A stretch of DNA of 64,000 nt from Eonycteris spelaea (Eukaryota > Chordata > Mammalia > Chiroptera > Pteropodidae). Where the stretch lies: contig PUFA01000286.1 of assembly GCA_003508835.1 (NCBI GenBank), positions 124,001-188,000 of the forward strand. The letters are read 5' to 3'. The notes under the pieces are model-generated. The model was not told where the DNA came from. It did not search any database and was given only the letters and a program-made list of their open reading frames with translations. Every line of letters starts with the position of its first letter. Positions within the stretch are counted from its first letter, which is position 1. Shown here piece by piece: positions 46,201 through 58,300 of the stretch. A program made the translations under genes and the position numbers.

Positions 46201-49044
46201 TTTTAAAAAGAAAAAAATACAAAAATACAAAAATTGTAAATGAAGAATAATATGAAAATTTGGCAAATAACAACCCTAACCTAACACTAACCCTAACCCA
46301 AACTTAACACTAACCCTAACATTAACCCTAATCCAAACATTAAATTTAACCTGACACCTTAACTATCCCCTAACTCTAACCCTAACTGTAATCCCTAAAC
46401 CAACCCTCAACCTAAACCTCAACCTAACCCTAAACCTATGCCAAACCTAACGCTAACCCTATCACTAACCCTAACCCTAGCTCTATTAATGGGTAGATAA
46501 ATTAGATACTGAATATAAATAAATTTTTGAAGACTACCATAAAATTTGAATTTCATCAAAACAACAAAATAAGCTTATATTCTTTATGCAACAATGTTTA
46601 GATAGGTCACAAAAATTTTAATTAAAAAATACAAAATAACATTGTAAATGAAGAATAACATGAAAATATGGCAAATAACAACCTAAACCTAACCCTCAAC
46701 CCAACCTGAACCCAAACCTTAACCCTAACCCCAACCCTAAATTTAACTTAAACCCTAAACCTAAAGCTAACTCTAACCCTAACCATAGCCCCTAAAATCT
46801 AACCCATTCCTAACCCTAAACTAAAGCTAATACTAATCCTAACCCTAACCCTAACCTCTAACCCTAACACTATTAATGGGCAGATAAATTAGATGCTGAA
46901 TATAAAATAAATATTTAAGAATGCCTTATGAATTTGAAAAACATCAAAACAGCAGAATGAGCCTATATTATTTTTTCAAAGATTTTTAGATAGTTCATAA
47001 AAAATTTTAATTTTAAATAGAAAAAATGCAAAATATCATTGTAAATAAAAATAATATGAAAATATGGCATAACAATACTAACCTTAACTATAATAATAAC
47101 CCTACCAACCCTAAACCTAACGCTACCCAAACACTAACCCTAACCATAACAACCCCTATCCTAACCCTGACCCAAATCCTAACCCTCATCCTAACCCTAA
47201 CACTAACCAAACCCTAATTTTAACTTTTACCTAAACCTAAACCTAACCCTAACCCTAAACATAACCCTAAACATAAACCTGATCGTAACCCTAAACCTTA
47301 ACCTAACCGTAACCATAACTTAACCTAACCGTAACCCAACCCTAACCCTAAACCTAAACCTAACACTAACTCTAACCCTACCATAAACCTAACCATAACT
47401 CTAACCCTAAACCTACGCCTAAACATAAACCTAACCCTAACCCTAACACAACCCTAACACTAACCTTAACCCTAACCTTAACCCTAACCCTAACCCTAAC
47501 CCTAACCCTAACCCTAACTTAAACCCAACCCTAACCTTAACCCTAACTCCTACCCTAAACCTAACCCAAACCTAACGCTACCCTAACCCTAACCCTAACT
47601 CAACCCTAATCCTAACCCTAACCCTAACCCTATTTATGGGCAGTAAATTAGATTCTTAATCAAAAATAAATTTTTGAAGATTGCTTTATGAATTTGAATT
47701 TCAGCAAAACAGAAGAATGAGCCTATATTCTTTTTCATTCAGTTTTAGATAGGTCACAAAATATTCCATTTTAAATAGAAAATAAAAATACAAAATATCA
47801 TTTAAAAGAATAATATGAAAATTTGGAAAACATCAACCCTACCCCTACCCCTATTCCTAACCCTAACCCTAACCCTAACCCTAACCCTAACCATAACTAT
47901 AACCCTATCCTTAACCCTAACACTATCGGTAACCTTAACCATCACCCTAAACCTAATCCTAATCCTAACCCTATTCCAAACCTAAACTGAACCGTAACCC
48001 TAAACCTAACTCTACCCCTAACACTAACACTAACCCTAAACTTAAACCTAACCATACCTGGAAACCTAACTCTAACCTTAACCCTAAATCAACCCTAACA
48101 CTGACCCTATTCTTAACCCTAACTCTAACCCAAACTCAACCTTATTTATGGGCATATAAATTAGATGTTGAATATAAAATAAAATTTTGAAGACTGCCTT
48201 ATGAATTTGAATTTCATCAAAACAGCAGAATGAATCTATATTCTTTATGCAACAATGTTTAGATAGGTCATAAAAATTTTAATTTTAAATTTAAAAAAAT
48301 ACAAAATAACATAGTAAATAAAGAGTAATATGAAAATTTGGCAAATAACAACCCTAACGCTAACCATAACTGTAACCCTAACCCTAAACCTAAACTTAAC
48401 ACTAACCCTAACCCTAACACTAACCATAACCATAACCCTACCCCTATCTCTACCCTTAACCTGAGCCCTAAACTTAACTCTAACTCTAACTCTAAACCTA
48501 AACCTAATCCTAAACCTACCCCTATCCCTACCACTATCCCTAACCCTAACCCTAACTCTATCCTTAACTTATCCTAATTCCAACACTATTTATGGGCAGA
48601 TAAACTATATATTAAATATAAAATAAGTTTTTGAAGACTACCCTATCAATTTGAATTTCATCAGACAGCAGAATGAGCCTATATTCTTTATGTAACAATG
48701 TTTAGATAAGTCCTTAACATTTTAATTTTTAATAGAAAAAATACAAAATAACATTAGAATAAATAAAATAATAATAAATAAAAACCCTAACTTCATAACC
48801 TTAACTAACTCTAAACCCTAACCTTATCCCTAACCATAACCTCTAACCAATCCCTAATTCTAACCCTAACCCTCACACACTAACCCAACTCTAACCCCAA
48901 CCCTAACCCTATCCCTAACCTTAACCCTAACCCTAAACCTAACCCTAAACATAACCAACCCTACCCTAACTCTGACCCTAACCCTAACCCTAATTTAGAT
49001 AATTTAGATACTGAATATAAAATTAATTTTTGAAGACATGAACC
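43211..49044. repeat. Composite satellite: CCCTAA-like blocks alternating with a ~200-bp spacer
   Basis: A 5.8-kb array of degenerate CCCTAA blocks (80-560 bases) separated by a conserved AT-rich spacer. Spacers lie at about 43,213-43,311 (partial), 43,392-43,552, 43,651-43,845, 44,262-44,452, 44,994-45,188, 46,062-46,271, 46,485-46,681, 46,872-47,070, 47,633-47,835, 48,143-48,349, 48,585-48,785 and 49,004-49,041 (partial). Spacer landmarks in order are 'tttatgggtagataaatta', 'gatactgaatataaaa', 'tttcatcaaaacagcagac', 'tatattctttatgcaacaa', 'tgtttagataggtca', 'aataacattgtaaatgaag' and 'gaaaatttggcaaataaca'. The longest near-perfect telomeric runs are at 47,477-47,518 and 47,855-47,891. Frames inside, such as N-P-repeat frames, are artefacts. 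Confidence 0.95.
45357..46044. mobile_element. Non-satellite insertion inside the composite array
   Basis: About 690 bases of mixed, locally GC-richer sequence interrupt a CCCTAA block ('cctaaccctgag' before, 'ataataaacctaatcc' after). It contains 'gtgtcgggcggtgaaa', 'ggccagcggcagtgcc', 'gaaaagtggcggcagag' and, near the end, 'ggaaaccaaaagaaaacc'. Its style recalls a LINE or ERV 5' untranslated region, but no coding part was found. The 131-codon minus frame at 45,552-45,947 has no recognised domain. Confidence 0.6.
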
Positions 49045-52000
49045 TACTGTTGGAGCCTTAAAGCTTGTATCCAAATATGGTTAACCATGAAGTTAGATCA
49101 CTCTGACAAAAAATCCATGAGACAGTGGCTTTGAATTGAGCCACTTCAATGCTGCATGATTATCTTTCATAGTGGTGCTCCAAAGACATCCTATATGCCA
49201 AGTGATAAATGGATAATCTGAATTGCCTGCAGTATCGTTCTAAGATGTGACATGACATCTGCAGTGTGTGAAGCAACATTGGACTCTTCCAACTTCTATG
49301 AAGTGTGAGTGTGATTAGGGAAAACAGGCAGTTTTCATGATGGAAATTCTTATGAAGTAGGTTCAGGCTGCCATGTCTTCAAATGGAGCGTATATGCTGA
49401 AGATAACTCAAAGTATTGTAATAAACAATGTGGTATGCTGTTTCAATACTGTGGATCATTGGTTGCCATGAAGAGGATATTGAAAACTATAAACTTTAGA
49501 GAAAGTCCACAGCATATGCAAAGGAAACATTTCTCAATACCTGCGTTCTGTAATCCAGAAGTTCAGGAAATGATATGGTGCTAGTATTGGTGTATGCCAT
49601 GAAATCTAAGGCGGCACTCTAACAATGTAGAGGAAGGGATTAGAGTTCTTACCTGTAATTTGTGTAATACATTTTTTATCTGAGCAACCACACACCCCAG
49701 TGTTCTTACCGGAGTGAAGTTCAAACCCAGTCTAATATGAATGTAACTCTGTTTATGATGGGACCACTTTTCAGTACCAAGGCTAGTGGGAATCACTCTT
49801 TAACAGATCATGCTCCTCGAACTTACCATTTTCATAGACTGCATGAGCTGGTACTAATACAGTGGCAGCTTCCTTGTAGTTTATAGTAGTTCTTTAAAAG
49901 ATGTCCTATATGTTGTTTCTTTGCCAAGCAGAATGGAAAGCCACAATGTCTCGTGTGTAGTGTCACATGCGAATGTGATGAGAAACCTTCTGGTGAGGAT
50001 GTTCTTGTAATCTGTGTCCTCAGCAATGCCGTTCCATAAATGAAAAGTAAATGAGTTTTGGAGTGCATGTTGAAATTCAAACCGTCTCCTAAGATGTTTC
50101 TCATGAGACACTGAAGCATTGGTGAAGCCTTAAAGCTGGGAACCAAATATACTTAATCAAGAAGTCAGATCAATTTGATTAATAATATTTGAGGCATGGC
50201 TTTCCATTGAGTCACGTCTATTTTTCACACTTATGTTTCATCCTGTAGCTTCAAATGCATCCCATATGCCAAGCGATTAGTTGAAAATTTGAATCACCAG
50301 TAGTATTGTTCTAAGAGGCGACTTGACATCTGCAATATGTGAAGCAATCTTGGACTTTTCCAATATTTACAAAGTGTGAGAGCAATTAGGAAAAACTGGC
50401 AGTTTCATGGTGGAAATTGGTACCAAGCAGGTTCAGACTGCCATGTTTCAAAAGGGAGCATATATCCTGAAGAGACCACAACCGTTGTGATAAACAATGT
50501 GGTATGGTGTTTCAATACTGTGGTTCATTTGTTGCCATGAAGAAGAGATAGAAAAACTACAAACTTCAGAGAAAGTCCACAGCACATCAAAGGAAACAGG
50601 TTTTTGAATACTACTCATGTTCTGTAATCCAGAAGTCCAGTAAATGATTCAGTGCTAGTGTTGGTGTATGCTGTGAAGTATGAGGTAGCACTTGAACAAT
50701 ATATGGTAAGTGGTTATAGTTCTTACGTGTTGTGTAAAATATTTTTATTTGAGCAATCCATTTACCCCAGTGTTCTTAACCAGAGTGAAATTCAAAGCCA
50801 ATCTGACATGACTGTAGTTCTGTTTATGATGCGACCTGTTTTCAGTAGCAAAGAGCTGTGTGGAAACACTCTTTAGAGATCTATGGTCTCGAACTTACCA
50901 TCTGCACAGACTGCATGAACAGGTACTAATACAGTGGCAGCTTGTTTGTCATTTATAAAAGTGGCTTTTTAACAGCAGTCCTGACAGTGTTCTCCTGCTG
51001 AGGATAATAGAAAGACACAGCATCTTGCGTGTAGTGTCATTGTCGAATGCATGAGAAATCTCTCTGGTCAGGAGGTGCTTGTCATTTGTGTCCTCAGCAA
51101 TGATGGTCTTTAAATGGACAGTAAATGTGTTGTGCAATGCTTATGGAAATAAAGGCCTTCTCCAAAAGATGTTTCAAACGAAGCACTGACACACTGGTGG
51201 AAGCTTAAGGCTGGGATTTAAATATGCTTAATCAGGTAGTTAGATCACTCTGACAAATAATGCTTGAGACAATGGCATTGAACTGAGTTACTTCCATACT
51301 GCAAGCTTCTGATTAGAATTGGTCTCCAAACAAATCTTATAAGGCAAGTGGAAACTGGACAATATGAATTGCCTGCAGTATTTTTGTAAAAGGCGTCTTG
51401 ACATCTGCAGTTTGTGAAACAACCTTGGAATCTTCCAACAATATAAAGTGTGAAATGGATTAAAGTAAACAGGCAGTTTTCATGTTTGAAATTCGTACGA
51501 AGTGGGTTTCAGTAAGCCATGTTTAGGAAGAGAAAGTATATGCAGAAGCGACATCAAAACATTATGTTAAACAATGTGGAATGGTGTTTCAATACCATTT
51601 GTTGTCATAAGGATTTGATAGAAAAATTATACACTTTAGAGACAGTCCACAGCTCATGCAAACTAATCAGGTTTTTGAATATCTGCATTCTGTAATCCAA
51701 AAGTCCAGTGAACAATTTGGTGTATGTTGTGAAGTCTAAGGCAGCACTCTAACAATATATATGAACTGATTATAGATTGTACCTGTAATTCAGGTAATAC
51801 ATTTTCATTTAACAAGAAACTTTGCCCCACTATTCTGGACCGATGTGAAATTCAAACCCAGTATGACACACCTGTAGCTCTTTTAATGATGTGACCTGTT
51901 TTTAGTGCCAAAGACCTGGTTAAAATACTCTTTAGAAATCCATATCTTGAACTTACCATTTTTACAAACTGAATCAGCAGGTACTAACTAATACAGTAGC

Positions 52001-54340
52001 AGCAGCTTGTCATATATAAAAATGGCTCTTTAACAGCTGTCCTGTACAGTGTTCCTCTGCCGAAGAGAACGGAAAGCCACAGTGTCTGCGTGTAGAGTCA
52101 TTTTCATACGTGATGAGAAATCTTTCTGGTGAGAAGGTGCTTGTAATCTGTGTCCTCAGCAACTCAGTACCACAAATGAACAGTAAATCTTCATTTGAAA
52201 ATTAAAGACTATATCCAAGAGATGTTTCAGATGAGGTACTAAAAAACTGGTGGAGACTTGAAGCTTGGATCCAAGTGTGCTTCACAGGAAGTTTGATCAC
52301 TCTGACAAATAATGCTTTAGACAATGGCTTTGAATTGAGCCACTTCCATACTACAAGATTCTGATTCGATTTAGGCTCCAAATGCATCCTATAAGTCAAG
52401 TCATTAATGGATAATTTGAACTGCCTGCAGTATTGTTCTAATTGTCGACTTCACATGTGCAGTTTGTAAAGCAGCCTTGGAATCTTCCAACATCTACAAA
52501 GTGTGAAAGCGATTAGGGTAAACAGTAAGTTTTCATGTTATAAATTCATATGAACTGTTTCAGGCTGCCATGTATTGGTAGACAGCATATATGCTGAAAA
52601 GACCTCAAAACATTGTAATAAATAATGTGGAATGGTGTTTCAATACAGTAGTTCATATGTTTTCATGAGGAGAATCTAGGAAAACTATATCCTTTAGAGA
52701 CACTCTACAGCTCATGTAAAGGAAATAGGTTTTTGAATACCTGCATCCTGCAATTCAGAAGTCCAGTAAACGATTCAGTCTAGTGTTGGTGTATGCTGTG
52801 AAGTCTAAGGTGGCATTCTAACAATATGTAGGAAGTGATTACAGATACTACTTGTAATTTGTTTAATACATTTTTGATATGAGCAGCTCTTTGCCCCAGT
52901 GCTCTTGACTGGAATGAAATTCAGATCCAGTCTGACATGAGTGTAAGCTCTGTTATGATGTGACCTGTTTTCAGTATCAAAGAGCTGGTTGTATAGTGGC
53001 AGCTTGCTTCTTGTTTATAAAAGCGGCTCTTTGACAGCTGTCCTGTACAGTTTTCCTTGCACAGGAGAACAGAAAGCCACAGCATCTTGCATATAGTGTT
53101 ATTGTTGAATGCAATGAAAAATCTTTCTGGTTAGAAGGTGTTTGTAATCTGTGTCCTCAGCAACACCGTTCCTTAAATGAACAGTAAATATGTTGTAGAA
53201 TGCATATGTACATTAAAGGCCATCTCCCAAAGACGTCTCAGATGAGGCACTAACACACTGGTGAAGCCTTAATGCAGGTTTCCAATGTGTGCTTAATCAG
53301 GAATTTACATCACTGAAAAATAGTTCTTGAGGCAAAGGCTTTGAATGAGCAACTTGTATTCCACAGAGTTCTGTGTTGTGGTGGTGCTCCTAATACATCT
53401 TGTATGTCAAGTTCTAATATGGTGACCTATATTGCTTGCAGTATTGTTTTTAGAGGCTATCTGAAAACTCCCATTAGTGTAGCAACCTTCGACTCCCAAC
53501 ATCTACAAAGTGTGAAAGTGATTGGGAAAAACTGACAGTGTACATGTTGGAAATTTGTTCCAAATAAGATATGGCAAACATTTTGGAATAGAATATCTAC
53601 ACTAAATACACCTAAACACTTTCTTGTAAGAAGAAAGGTATTGTGTTTCAATGTTAGGTTTGTGCACTTTCTCTGTTGTGAAGATGGTACTTGCAAACAA
53701 TAATTATCAAAGACATTCTCTCATCGAATTTCATGAAACACATGTCCTGATGCATGTGATTTGAAACTTTAATTTCCAAAATATTTGAGCATTGTGCTAA
53801 TGTACTCTGTGAAGTCCAAACCTGTCTTCAAACCTTAGTTAAAGAATTGATATCTTACTTCTCATGCATGTTATATACATTTTGTTTGTTTGTTTTCAGC
53901 ATGCCTTATATCCTTGGTGCTTTCTTGAAACGGAAGTCCAATACATTGTGTCATGAATGTAGCTAAGTTTGTGTCATGACTTTTGGTCAGTACTAATCAA
54001 AGAGACTAGTTGCCAACACTCTTCAGAACAGTGGTCTTCACCTTCAAATCTCGTATTCTTTGAACAAGCAAGTAATAAAAGTTTGGGAACCTACTTTCAT
54101 TTCTCAAAGAGTATTTTAAACCCATGTTAGGGACAGTGTTCATTGACAAATGAAATAGAAACACAATTGTCTTTTGTGTAGTACCATATTTAAACTTGGT
54201 TAGGAATATTTCTGTTTATAAAAACTGGCCGGCCAGCTGTGTTATCAATATTGCATTTCCAAAAATGAAGAGTCAATGTGTTTTAGAGTGCATGTGAATA
54301 TTAAAACCCAAAGAAGTTTTAGATGAAGCACTGCACACTC
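49045..54340. repeat. 1.07-kb tandem unit, copies C to G
   Basis: Five head-to-tail copies of the unit seen at 1-2,085, in the same orientation. The 'tatgcttaatca'-type landmark is near 49,078, 50,149, 51,223, 52,278, 53,289 and 54,367, giving periods of about 1,071, 1,074, 1,055, 1,011 and 1,078. Copies C and D are close to A and B. E and F are more diverged, with F having lost ~100 bases near 52,990. G is clearly eroded. The array begins inside a truncated composite-satellite spacer at about 49,042. Family unrecognised. Confidence 0.88.
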
Positions 54341-55354
54341 GGTTAGCACCATATCTGTGTTTTAATGAGTGCTTAATCAGAAAATGGAGATCATACTGAC
54401 CAATAATCAGGAAGCAAAGCCATTATCTTGAGCACAATATATTTGACTGGCTTCCCTTTTGGCATGGTGCTCAAAACACACCCTGTTATACCAATGGATA
54501 TGTATGTGACATGAATTGTTTTCAGTTATATTCTAAGAATCTCTCCTTAGTTCTCAAATTCTCTTTAGTTCAGTGGCCTTTTACTCTTCCAGTTCCTACA
54601 AGTGTGTAAAGTGCTTAGTGCAAACTAAGATTTCACATATTTATATTTGTACAAGTAGTATAATGCAAAATGGTTTGCACAGAATGTATATGCTAAAGAG
54701 ATCTAAAGCCCTTGCTGGCAAGTTAGGGTACTGTGCTAAGGTGATTGATGTGTCATTTGTATGTCATGAAAAAGATTCTTGCAACTTTGTATCTTACAAG
54801 TTTTCTTCAGGAAATGGAAGTGAAAAACATTCCCTAAAGCATATCTAAAAGATATGTTTCTTGAAATTAATTCCCTATGAATGGATACTCAGCAGATTTG
54901 CTATGCATGCAGTTTCTCACTTCCTGGTCAAAAAATATTTCAACTAGTTAGTAGCACACTGTGATGTCACCTAAATAAAGTGTATTCTGAATAGGATGAC
55001 TCTGAGTATGACCATTCCTCTCACCCGTAAAGTATGTAGTAAAGTTTTATTGAGTACATTAATTTTGTGATGGTTTTCTTCTGAATGGAAATTAAACACA
55101 TTTTCTATTGCAGGTTACAAGATTGTTCACAAGTCTTGCCATTAGTATTTTTCAAAAGCATTTGGATCACTCTTACGAATATAGTATTTTATTCTCAAAC
55201 TCTAGTATTGGTTAAAAGCATTTCAAAAGAGGGTAGCTTTTCCTTGTAATTTATATTAACAAACTGGATCCTTGCAAATGGTGTCCATCAGAGTGTTGTT
55301 TTGGTGAAGGGAACAGAAACTCATTCATCTCTGTGTATGTATGTACAATATGCT
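54341..55354. repeat. 1.07-kb unit, highly diverged copy H
   Basis: The landmarks survive only loosely: 'gtgcttaatcagaaaatgg' (54,367), 'cagttcctacaagtgtgtaaagtgctta' (54,590), 'gaatgtatatgctaaagagatct' (54,683) and 'gtcatgaaaaagattcttgc' (54,764). The right half has little visible similarity before degenerate telomere-like sequence starts near 55,355. The 91-codon frame at 54,573-54,848 is not kept in other copies. Confidence 0.6.
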
Positions 55355-58300
55355 CACTTTAATCTTAATTTACATTAAACCCTAAGCTCAAAGCTAGTTC
55401 TAATCCTAACCATACTCTCACACAAAAGCTAACACTAATATTGTTTTTTAAATTTAACTCTATTTTTTTTTTACCAAGCCTCACACTAACTTGAGAGCTA
55501 TTCCTGTGTTAAACACAGATGGTATCCTAAAAGCTAACTCTAACCCTAAGAGTAAAAGTAAACTCAACCCTAAAAATATATCTGACTTTTAAAACTAACT
55601 CAAATCTAAACCTGTTCAAAACTAACGTTAATTGTAACCTTAATTCTACATCTTTCCTAAACTCTAAGCCTCACTTTAACTAAAATCCTAAACTGAAACA
55701 TAACCCTCATCTAAAGATAGCCCTTAACCTAAATCTAAATTGGATGCTAACCAGAACCCTTAGGAAAATGGAAACTGTAAGTTCAAATCTAAATATAACC
55801 TCACCCTAAGCCACAATTTAAAATTCAACCTTAATCCTAACCCCGAATCAACCTGAAACCTAACCCCAACACTAACTCATACCTAACCTTTGCCATAACA
55901 CTAGCCCTAACACTAAACTTCAATTCATATTACACTTCAACCACACAGCTACCTATAACCCTAGCCCTAACCCTAACCCTAAATTAAAACCTAAACCTAA
56001 CACTAATCCCATTGTTAACACTATCCATAGTAGAAACCCAAAACCTAAACCTTGATCTAACTCTAACTCTAACTATCACTTTAACCATATCATAAACTCA
56101 ACCCTAACCCTAAGGCTAATACTATCCTAACCAAATTTCATAGCCTACCTCAAAAGTAACCCTAACACTAATCCTAGACTTGCTGTTATCCCAACCCCAA
56201 GGCCCTCTCTAATTTAAACCCAAATCCTGCCTTCAAGTTCACCCTAAAGCTAACCCTAACCATAATTTAAATCTTTAATTGAACATAAACCTTTCCCTCA
56301 CCCTAACTATAAAACTACCTCATAAGCTGAACCGAGCTCTCATCCTAACCTTAAACCTCACCATAAACTTAGTTCTAATTCTACCAAAAGTCTCATTAAA
56401 CCCCTAACCTAACAACAAAACTGTCTTTAACCATAACCCTAATTTTAACCATAATCATAAATTCATTCCAACCTTAACCTACTCTCCAACCTAATTCTAA
56501 TCTTACCTCAAAACCTAACCCTAACCCAAAACCTCACTTGGTTTTAAACTCTTAACCCATATTATAATTTTACACTAACCCTGATCTCTAAGCTTACTTC
56601 AACCTAACCTCCACACTAAGCTTTACCCACCCTAACCCTAAACCTAACAGTAACTCTAGTCCTTCCCTAATCTTAACCTTAATTTATAGAAATATTAAAC
56701 TCAAAATACTCCTATAGTTAATTTTAAACCTAACTCTAGCACTACACTTAACCCTAACATTAACCCTAAATCTAACCCTTAATGTAGCCCTTATCTTAAA
56801 CTTAAGGAAACCCTATCCTATATTTAACCAAAACCCTCACCTGACAAGTAATTCTAACCCTGAAACTAACCCCAAACCTGATTATAGACTCAACTTGGGT
56901 CTTACATTGACCCTAAAGTTGACCCTCTCTCAAATCCTACTCCTAACTGAAAACCTGATCTAACCCTAACCTAATACCTCAACCTAAATATACCACTTTC
57001 TTCACCCCTAACACCCAAACCTAATTTAAACCCAAATGCTAACTTCAAAGCTAACTTGAATCCATACTCTAATAAGTCTAAAGCTATCTCAAATCCTAAC
57101 ATTCACCTTAACCTGAAACTCTAGTCTTTACATTAAATCTTGATCTCATTTAAATTAAACCTGAAGCTCAAAACAATGTGTAAACTTCTTATAAACTTAA
57201 TACAAACTCTAAACATAACTTTAACTTTAAAACCACCACTAAACATAGCTTTTCCTTTAATTATAAGGAAACCCTAATCTTATTTCAAACTCAAACCCTA
57301 AACTTAAAGCTAACGCTAACCCTAACCCTAAAAGAAACTCCAATTCTAAAGTTCTCCAAACAGTACCCTATCCCAAGCCATATTCCTCTGCTAGCTCTTG
57401 CTTGATGCTAAACCTAAACAAGCTCTAATTTAAACCCAAACCATAAACTCATAGCTACTTTAAACTCTAATTTTAATCCTAACCTTAATCATAGCAGTCA
57501 TAGCATCCCCTAAGCCTAAACCATAACTCTAAACATAAACCTAACTTGGACCTTACCTTACCTAATTTAGACCCAACCCTACCTCAAAGCTAACTCTAAA
57601 CATCACACTCACATTAACTCTATTGCTAATTCAAACTTAATCCTAGATTGAAGACTAAAGTTAACTTTAACCCTAACCCTAATCCTAACCATAACTCAAA
57701 CAATAACCCTAAACCTCATGATAACCCAAATTTTAACCCTAAGGATAGCTCTTATTCCAATACTAACTCTATCCCAATTTTAAATTAAACCCTACCTCAC
57801 AGTTAAATCTGCCCTCATATTAACCCTAAACCTAACAGAAATCTCAAGCCAATACAATTTAACTCTAAGTTAAACCCTCACTTAAAACCAAATCTTAAAT
57901 CTAAAGCTAAAGCTAACTGTAACACTAACCATAAGCCTACACAGAAACTCACATGTAAACCTAAACCTATAAATAATCTTAACACAAAATCTTACTTTAA
58001 CTCAAACCTTAACTGAAGCCTCATCTCAATCTTAATTAAAGCCTAAACCTTTACCCTCAAAACTAATGCTAGCCTTAAATCTAATCTGAAAGTAAACCCT
58101 GACCCAACCCTAAAACTAATGAACCTAACCCTTACCTCAACCCCAAACCTAAGCTTAACCCACATTTAAACCCAAGTGCTAAACTCAGAGCCAACTTTCA
58201 CCATTACCCTTTTTCTAAGTCTAATCCTAAACTCCATACTAAACCTACCACTAACCCCTATTCTAACTCAATAAAAACCTAACTCTATTCTTAAAACTAA

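Noticed and set aside
48338..48577. Asn/Pro-rich open frames in the telomere-like blocks (also at 47,026-47,217 and 60,983-61,294) and their G/L-rich minus-strand partners
   Set aside because: CCCTAA hexamers lack stops in some frames, so low-complexity N-P or G-L frames arise automatically. There is no domain or conservation.
43213..49041. Regularly spaced conserved 200-bp elements that might be taken for a CRISPR-like or clustered array
   Set aside because: The conserved elements are far too long, the intervals are telomere-like hexamers of very unequal size, and this is mammalian DNA. It is a composite satellite.
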